From NCBI GenBank assembly GCA_026390935.1, contig JAPLEZ010000032.1, forward strand, positions 7,055-59,458: 52,404 nt of DNA, given 5' to 3'. Under the pieces are notes generated by a model. The model was not told the origin of the DNA. It was given only the letters and a program-made list of their open reading frames with translations, and made no database searches. Origin of the DNA: Bacteroidota bacterium (GTDB taxonomy: Bacteria; Bacteroidota; Bacteroidia; Flavobacteriales_C; GCA-002722245). This document shows, in pieces, positions 46,677 through 52,404 of this stretch (its first letter is position 1; the number at the start of each line of letters is the position of its first letter). Both the position numbers and the translations under genes were made by a program.

Positions 46677-48305
46677 ATGAAAGACGTTTGGTATAAAGCG
46701 TATCAAAAGCTAGAAAAAGAGACTAATCGGCATATTTGTTACTTCGAAAAAAATCAGAGATGCATAAAATCTTTTCAGGATTTTATGCTGGATGTAAATA
46801 AGGCAGTTACCTTAATACAAAAGGCTTCTAATAATCCCGGATTAGGAAAAAAAATCGGGATACTTGGGACAACATCATATATGTGGATGGTGATTGATCA
46901 TGCATGTATTAGGGGTGGATTCCAATCTGTTGCAATACCAGAAACTTTTTCTCAGGAGGCACTTAACGAGGTAATTTCAGGATTAGGTTTAGATTTGATT
47001 TTAGTTGATTATTCTCTTGTCAGTTCGTTTTCTTTTGAGAAAGTAAAATCACTTTATTTTAATGTAGATGAGGATTCTACGCTAGATTCTTTTATCATAA
47101 AAGAATCTACAGTTCCTTTCTATTCTAATAAAAATTTAATACAGGAGGACTTTAGTATTGTATTTTCTTCAGGGACCTCAGAAAAAGTAAAATATATTAA
47201 CAGAAAGTTTTTTAAACAAGAGCATCTTAATCTTTTAAAAAAAATTAAGCTGTATTTCCGATTACGAGGGTCTGTATGGATGATTTTAAGGAAGAAAAAT
47301 AATAAAATTTTTATTTTTCTTCCTTTTTCTCATCCGATGCAAAGGGATTTTGTAAGGATTGCCTTACTTAATGGAATGGATATATTGTTATCTACTCCGC
47401 AAAATTGCATTAAGCACCTTATGATGGAAAAACCCAATATCATGATTTCTGTTCCTCCTGTATATGATGCAATAGCGGAGCTGATAGAGGCACGTATCAA
47501 AAAGTTTACTGGTAAGGAAAAAAAATTATTTAATCTTTTTCTTAAGCTGGGACTAAATAAGAAAAGTGATAAGCATCTCCTTAAAAAATGGTTTGCCAAA
47601 AGGCTATTTGAGAAAGTGAAAAAAGTATATGGTGGACATGCAGACTTATTTGTTACAGGTAGTGCTCCAACAAAAAAAGCTACCCTAGAATCTTTCTATA
47701 AAGTTGGCGTTAAAGTATATGAAGCTTATGGGCAAAGTGAACAAACTACAACTGTTATGAATAGTCCTAAGGATTTTAAAATAGGTAGTGTAGGAAAACC
47801 TGCTAAAGGAACAGTAAAGATTGATGATAATTCAGAGGTGCTTATTAAGTTTAATAAGGAATATGACGCTATTAATGAAAAAGTTTTAAATATCAAGAAT
47901 GATTATATCCACACAGGAGATACTGGTTATATTGATGAAAATGGTTTTTTATTTATTACAGGAAGGGTTGATGATGTAATAGTATTGTCAAGTGGTAAAA
48001 AGGTTTACCCTTTAAAGCTTGAAAAGAAGCTAAATCAAATACCTAAAGTTAAAACATCTCTGGTTTATTCTCCTAATGGATATGATATAAAGGCATTTCT
48101 TTTTTCTGAGACCTCTTCATTATCAGACATAAAGCAACTTATACAGAGGGTAAATAAGGACCTTTTGGAGTATGAAAAAATATCGAGTATTTCATTAATT
48201 GGTAAAGAGCCATCTATTGATAATGGATTACTTACTTCAACTATGAAGCTTAAGAGAAAAAAGGTAATTATAGATTATAAAAATATCGAATCAATTAATA
48301 TATGA
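46677..48305 (+). CDS. Acyl-adenylating enzyme (ANL superfamily), divergent
   Basis: 542 residues resembling long-chain acyl-CoA synthetases. Visible motifs: FVTGSAPTKKATLESFYKVG, VYEAYGQSEQTT (A5), YIHTGDTGYIDENGFLFITG (A7), VDDVIVLSSGKKVYPLKLEK (A8) and the late Lys in LLTSTMKLKRKK (A10). The A3 ATP-binding loop reads FSSGTSEKVKY instead of SGTTGxPKG, so activity may be altered. The gene is AT-rich (line 47281-47340 has 14 of 60 G+C). Next to a free ACP, it could load an acid onto that carrier. The next gene overlaps it by four bases. Confidence 0.85.
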   Translation: MKDVWYKAYQKLEKETNRHICYFEKNQRCIKSFQDFMLDVNKAVTLIQKASNNPGLGKKIGILGTTSYMWMVIDHACIRGGFQSVAIPETFSQEALNEVISGLGLDLILVDYSLVSSFSFEKVKSLYFNVDEDSTLDSFIIKESTVPFYSNKNLIQEDFSIVFSSGTSEKVKYINRKFFKQEHLNLLKKIKLYFRLRGSVWMILRKKNNKIFIFLPFSHPMQRDFVRIALLNGMDILLSTPQNCIKHLMMEKPNIMISVPPVYDAIAELIEARIKKFTGKEKKLFNLFLKLGLNKKSDKHLLKKWFAKRLFEKVKKVYGGHADLFVTGSAPTKKATLESFYKVGVKVYEAYGQSEQTTTVMNSPKDFKIGSVGKPAKGTVKIDDNSEVLIKFNKEYDAINEKVLNIKNDYIHTGDTGYIDENGFLFITGRVDDVIVLSSGKKVYPLKLEKKLNQIPKVKTSLVYSPNGYDIKAFLFSETSSLSDIKQLIQRVNKDLLEYEKISSISLIGKEPSIDNGLLTSTMKLKRKKVIIDYKNIESINI

Positions 48306-49192
48306 AAAATATCATTGATATCCATACCCATATGGCTTATCATGCATTGTATCCTGAAAAGTTTTTAGAAGGAGTGATGAGCCATAAAGATGAAAACTCT
48401 CTTATAACAAGGAAAAGAGTATCCTTAATGAAAGCATTTCTTCGTGATGAATATTGTGAAAAGATGCTCGTTCAAATGAATAATGCCAATATCAAGAAAT
48501 CAATATTGCTTATTGTGGACGATAACGGTGTAATTGGAGAAGCAGATGAAAGCATTGAAGATAGGTATTTAAGACACTATAAAATCTTAAATAAGTACCC
48601 TGGTAGATTTGAGGTTTTTGCAGGTTTTCACCCGGAAAGAGTGGGAGGACTTGACCTTTTAAAGAAAGGTGTTGAAGAATATGGTTTTTCAGGGATAAAG
48701 CTATATCCTCCATTTGGATTCGCAATTGATGATATAAGGTTGAATGATTGTTATGAATATGCTAATTCAAAAAAACTCCCTGTATTAATACATACTGGCT
48801 TTTCAATTGAAAAATTAAAAAATGAATACGCTGAACCAGGAAGAATAGTTAATGTTGCGAAAAACTATCCTAATGTAAATTTCATATTGGCCCATGCTGG
48901 ATTTAAGCTGGACCAACCTTTAATAAGAGAATTGCTGGAAATAGATAATGTTTATGCTGATTTATCGGGATTTATTAATAGCTCCAAGGAGACCTTAAAA
49001 TTAGTGTTTCAGGAGCCGTATAATTCGAAAATACTTTTCGGATCAGATTGGCCTATTGTCAATTTCATGGAACCGTTGAGTAATTTAATTGATAAGGTTA
49101 TTTCAATTTATAATGAAGTAGAATTTCCTGCTGAAAATGCACTTGAAAACATCTTATTTCTAAACGCTAATAAAATTTTGTGTGGTGAGTGA
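48302..49192 (+). CDS. Amidohydrolase_2-family protein (decarboxylase-like TIM barrel)
   Basis: 296 residues. Metal motif IIDIHTHMAYH (DxHxH) at the start, then LPVLIHTGFS, VNFILAHAGF and ILFGSDWPIVNF. This is the amidohydrolase_2 family, which includes ACMSD and gamma-resorcylate decarboxylases and lactonases. Its role could be decarboxylation or hydrolysis of a building block or intermediate. It overlaps both neighbours (4 bases upstream, 8 downstream), so it belongs to the operon. Confidence 0.85.
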   Translation: MKNIIDIHTHMAYHALYPEKFLEGVMSHKDENSLITRKRVSLMKAFLRDEYCEKMLVQMNNANIKKSILLIVDDNGVIGEADESIEDRYLRHYKILNKYPGRFEVFAGFHPERVGGLDLLKKGVEEYGFSGIKLYPPFGFAIDDIRLNDCYEYANSKKLPVLIHTGFSIEKLKNEYAEPGRIVNVAKNYPNVNFILAHAGFKLDQPLIRELLEIDNVYADLSGFINSSKETLKLVFQEPYNSKILFGSDWPIVNFMEPLSNLIDKVISIYNEVEFPAENALENILFLNANKILCGE

Positions 49193-52100
49193 AGATGGAA
49201 AAATATCAGATCTTTCACCTTTCCAATCTATAACAGAGATTGTAGAAAAAAGAGCGGTTTTATTTCCCGATAAGGTAGCTTTTGTTTTTTTGAATGGTAA
49301 AGGGGAAGAAACTGAGCTCACGTATTCTGAGCTTTATGAAGAGGCCAAAAAAATCGCTGCCTATCTGCAAAAAACGGGAAAGAAGGGTGATCGTGTTCTT
49401 TTACTTTTTCCTCAAGGCCTGGATTTTATTAAATCTTTCATGGGCTGTTTGATGGCAGGTATGATTGCCGTTCCGTCCTATCCACCTAAAAAAAATAAAA
49501 AAGGAGCTGGTTTAATTAAAATCATTGAAGATGCAAGTCCTTCCATCGTTTTGTCTATTTCGGGAAGTGGATTTCTTTCAGGTATAGAAAACAATGCTAT
49601 TTCACTTTGTGAAATTGATAAGATTGAAGAAGATTTTGCTTATTCATCCGTTGAAATCAGTAAAGAGGATATCGCCTTTTTGCAATATACTTCAGGTTCA
49701 ACCGGAAATCCAAAAGGAGTGATGGTGTCGCACGGCAATATTTTACACAATGAACTTTCGATAAAGGAAGTCTTTAAAATGTCGGCCAATGATATTTTGG
49801 TAGGTTGGCTTCCTTTTTATCATGATATGGGCTTGATAGGAAATATCCTTCAATCTTTATTCACCGGATTTAAAGCCATTTTAATGGCGCCGATTGATTT
49901 TTTACAATCGCCGACAAAGTGGCTGGAAGCTATATCTCACTATAAAGCAACGGTGAGCGGCGGTCCGAATTTCGCCTATGATTTATGTGTAAAAAGTATT
50001 GATCAGGAAGCTTTAAAAGCCATTGATCTTTCTTCCTGGAAGGTTGCTTTTAACGGTGCAGAACCTGTAAGCGCTAAAACTTTACGTGATTTTCATGAGA
50101 AATTTAAAAGCTGCGGATTTAGTTTTAGTTCATTTTATCCATGTTACGGAATGGCTGAAACTACTTTGCTGATTTCAGGCGGATCTGTTTCTGATTATGG
50201 AAATTTCACGCTTGCAGGAACGGAGCTGGTGAATTGCGGAAGTGTTTCTGCCTTAGACATCAAAATAATTACAGAAGATTTACAGGAGCAGGAAAATGGA
50301 AAAGTGGGAGAAGTCATTGTTAGCGGAGAAAGCGTAGCGCAGGGTTATTGGAATGATGCAGTAAAAACCAAAGAAAATTTTGCTGTTCAACTAAAAGGTA
50401 AAAAGTATTTTAGAACAGGAGATTTAGGGATTTACAGCAATAACAACTTATATATAGCGGGCCGGATAAAGGATTTGATCATCATTAACGGTAGGAATTA
50501 TTATCCTCAGGATATTGAGCATCTGACAGGAATAGCGCATGATTATCTTATTCCAAATTCGGTAGCTGCGTTCAATGTTAATGAAAAACTGGTGGTTGTT
50601 GCTGAGGCGAAACTTAACAGTCAGACCAACAAAGAGCAAATCATCAATGCTGTAGTATCCAATTTGTCAACCGAACTGGAATTACCCATTGATGAGTTGG
50701 TATTGGTTCGTAAAGGGACTTTATCTAAAACCACCAGTGGGAAGATTCAGCGTGCGGCATGCAGGGAAGCGTTTATGAATGAAAAACTACATGAGGTTTT
50801 CCGTTTATCTTCTTTAACTGATACACAAAATTTTGAAGCTGAGGAATTAATTTATACCAGTGAAGAAAAAGAGATTCTGAATGTTTTGAAAGAAGAACTC
50901 GGGAAGGATTTTACCATACCTAGAAACCAATCGTTCTTTAATTATGGGATTGATTCAGTAGTAATAATGAGGATGGTTTTCTTCATTAACGAGCGCTTCA
51001 ATACAGATCTTTCAGCCGATGTTTTGTATGAATATGATACTATAGAAAAATTAATGAAGCAGATATATGCTTCTTTGCCTGTATTATCAACTTTTAATGG
51101 TGATTCTTCTGCTCATGGTAAGGCATCAAGTCTTCAAATCAGTATGTGGATCAATCAGCAAAAAAACATTAATAGTTCTGCATACAATATTCCAATGTTC
51201 CTTGATGTTGGTGAAGATGTATGTGTTGAATGCCTCCGTGTCGCCACTAATAACTTGCTTAAAAAGCATAAAATTCTTCGGTCAACATTTGATTTGAGAG
51301 AAGAGAAATTATATCGAAAATCTGATTCTGTAAATTCAGTTAATATTCAGGAGTATGAAGTCGATGGAGAAAATCAATTTAATCTAAAAGTCACAAAGAT
51401 CTGCAGAAAAGCATTTGATCTTAAAAAAGGCCCATTATTTAGTTTTAGTGTAATAAAAAATAAAAACGGAGGATCAAGGGTTTTGTTTGTGATTCATCAT
51501 ATTATTATTGACGGAACTTCTTTAATGATAATGGTTAAAGAACTTGAAGAGAGATATTTTTCTATTAAAAGCATAGGAAGTGATACTGTTGATATTTCTG
51601 AAAGTAGATATTTTGATAAATATGTATTTGATGAACAAGAATTGTTAAAAGGCGAGGGGAAGAATATTAAAAAGAAATATTGGAAAAATTTCCTTGAGAA
51701 TTATAATGAGAAAATAAAGTTGCCTACTGAAAACACAAGTATTTCTTTAAATCGTGAGGGGGCAAGTATATATTTTGAATTTGATAGTTCCTTTACTTTC
51801 CTTATAAGGGAATTTGCTCAGAGTAATAACATTAATTTGTTTTCTTGTTTATTGGCGGGATATAATGTTTTCCTTAGTAAGATCAGTGGAAGTAAGGATT
51901 TAGTTGTTGGGATACCGGTTTCTTTGCGCTCTAAAGAAGAATATTTAAGAGCTTCAGGGTTGTTTATTAATCCTTTAATGTTTAGATCAAAAATTGAAAA
52001 TTTTGAAACTTTCAGCAGTTTGGTTAAAAAGGTATATTCTAATTCAAGAGAAGCTATTAAAAATGGAAATTATCCTTTTGGAGAGATATTAAAAGATATA

Positions 52101-52404
52101 GCGATTAATGGTGTTGAAGATCAACTTGCCCTTACTTCAGTATATTTTAATTTTTTAGATTTTGTTCAGGATGAATCAGGGAAAAGGTTCTTTGATGTTT
52201 ATCAATCTAATATCGGAGTAGATATTAATTTTGATATGAATTTATATGTTCTCCCTGAGGCTGACATAATAAGATTTCGATTAGATTATTGTAAATATTC
52301 CTTTTCTGAAGATTCAATAAAGAATCTTGTTTCTTATTTTTCTTCAATAATAAAAGAATCCATAGCAAAACCAGGTGAACTGGTTGTCAATATTGAAGGT
52401 GAGT
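49185..52404 (+). CDS. Nonribosomal peptide synthetase, FAAL-carrier-condensation start (3' end outside window)
   Basis: Open from GTG 49185 (or GTG 49182) to the right edge, more than 1070 residues. A fatty-acyl-AMP ligase-like domain (about 1-530) shows FLQYTSGSTGNPKGVMVS (about 167), GWLPFYHDMGLIGNIL (about 207), YFRTGDLG and the Lys in TTSGKIQRA; the FYHDMGL form is typical of FAALs. A carrier domain has FFNYGIDSVVIMRMVFF (Ser about 587). A condensation domain has VIHHIIIDGTSLMIM (HHxxxDG, about 770) and continues past the window. FAALs load fatty acids on a carrier without CoA, so the product is probably a lipopeptide. GC falls after the carrier domain. Confidence 0.9.
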   Translation, partial: MSEDGKISDLSPFQSITEIVEKRAVLFPDKVAFVFLNGKGEETELTYSELYEEAKKIAAYLQKTGKKGDRVLLLFPQGLDFIKSFMGCLMAGMIAVPSYPPKKNKKGAGLIKIIEDASPSIVLSISGSGFLSGIENNAISLCEIDKIEEDFAYSSVEISKEDIAFLQYTSGSTGNPKGVMVSHGNILHNELSIKEVFKMSANDILVGWLPFYHDMGLIGNILQSLFTGFKAILMAPIDFLQSPTKWLEAISHYKATVSGGPNFAYDLCVKSIDQEALKAIDLSSWKVAFNGAEPVSAKTLRDFHEKFKSCGFSFSSFYPCYGMAETTLLISGGSVSDYGNFTLAGTELVNCGSVSALDIKIITEDLQEQENGKVGEVIVSGESVAQGYWNDAVKTKENFAVQLKGKKYFRTGDLGIYSNNNLYIAGRIKDLIIINGRNYYPQDIEHLTGIAHDYLIPNSVAAFNVNEKLVVVAEAKLNSQTNKEQIINAVVSNLSTELELPIDELVLVRKGTLSKTTSGKIQRAACREAFMNEKLHEVFRLSSLTDTQNFEAEELIYTSEEKEILNVLKEELGKDFTIPRNQSFFNYGIDSVVIMRMVFFINERFNTDLSADVLYEYDTIEKLMKQIYASLPVLSTFNGDSSAHGKASSLQISMWINQQKNINSSAYNIPMFLDVGEDVCVECLRVATNNLLKKHKILRSTFDLREEKLYRKSDSVNSVNIQEYEVDGENQFNLKVTKICRKAFDLKKGPLFSFSVIKNKNGGSRVLFVIHHIIIDGTSLMIMVKELEERYFSIKSIGSDTVDISESRYFDKYVFDEQELLKGEGKNIKKKYWKNFLENYNEKIKLPTENTSISLNREGASIYFEFDSSFTFLIREFAQSNNINLFSCLLAGYNVFLSKISGSKDLVVGIPVSLRSKEEYLRASGLFINPLMFRSKIENFETFSSLVKKVYSNSREAIKNGNYPFGEILKDIAINGVEDQLALTSVYFNFLDFVQDESGKRFFDVYQSNIGVDINFDMNLYVLPEADIIRFRLDYCKYSFSEDSIKNLVSYFSSIIKESIAKPGELVVNIEGE

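Noticed and set aside
49195-49230. ATG at 49195 as the start of the NRPS gene
   Set aside because: It is in a different frame and runs into a stop quickly; the synthetase frame starts at GTG 49182 or 49185.
42849-52404. Direct repeat of the tRNA-Asp 3' end as a right attachment site
   Set aside because: I looked for the GTCCGGACCGCCA segment downstream and saw none in the window, so the border is not shown.
1-52404. CRISPR array or Cas genes
   Set aside because: No series of regularly spaced short direct repeats and no Cas-like proteins were seen.

Overview
The window is chromosomal DNA from a member of the Bacteroidota. The evidence is a PorX-type type IX secretion regulator, a type IX C-terminal sorting domain on a secreted protein, the LpxC-FabZ fusion, a DnaE with a fused proofreading exonuclease, TAnnTTTG-type -7 promoter boxes, low GC and thrombospondin type 3 / DUF5723-like outer membrane proteins. 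I cannot place it below phylum level from sequence alone. Most of it is conserved core genome, with a surface-polysaccharide locus in the middle and an accessory region at the right end.

Layout: 1-990 holds the 3' truncated porX gene (minus strand). 1108-3079 has an HD phosphohydrolase and a higBA toxin-antitoxin pair. 3212-9292 is a lipid A locus (lpxD, a SET-domain gene, lpxC-fabZ, lpxA, an ABC ATPase, efp, a second lpxD-like gene), followed by a SpoIIE-type phosphatase. 10512-16312 (minus) is a polysaccharide export/polymerisation set: O-antigen ligase-like protein, two Wzz-like proteins, FkbM methyltransferase and a flippase. One Wzz gene and the flippase are each broken by a one-base indel in an A run. 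16424-22932 (plus) has a large secreted DUF5060/glycoside-hydrolase-like protein with a type IX signal, a fragment of the flippase gene left behind it, and a GT-C-like membrane protein with a small membrane-anchored partner.

22949-42754 is mostly housekeeping and envelope genes: rnhB, a DUF3352-like protein, a lipoprotein, a TSP3-repeat outer membrane protein, aroB-aroA, a NarL-type regulator, a metallo-beta-lactamase-fold hydrolase, an ORF6N protein, dnaE, trxA and a DUF58 protein. Between the regulator and the hydrolase is a promoter plus a strong terminator with no gene between them, a candidate small RNA. Several intergenic gaps hold large inverted repeats.

42849-52404 begins with tRNA-Asp and continues into accessory DNA: an unrecognised gene, a three-gene unit (HTH protein, zinc-finger protein, 57-residue membrane protein), then a biosynthetic operon running off the right edge. 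The operon encodes an Sfp-type phosphopantetheinyl transferase, a type II thioesterase, a free acyl carrier protein, a divergent acyl-adenylating enzyme, an amidohydrolase of the decarboxylase-like family, and a nonribosomal peptide synthetase that starts FAAL-carrier-condensation. Together they suggest a lipid-capped nonribosomal peptide. This cluster is the most interesting content of the window; its product cannot be named because the rest of the synthetase is outside.
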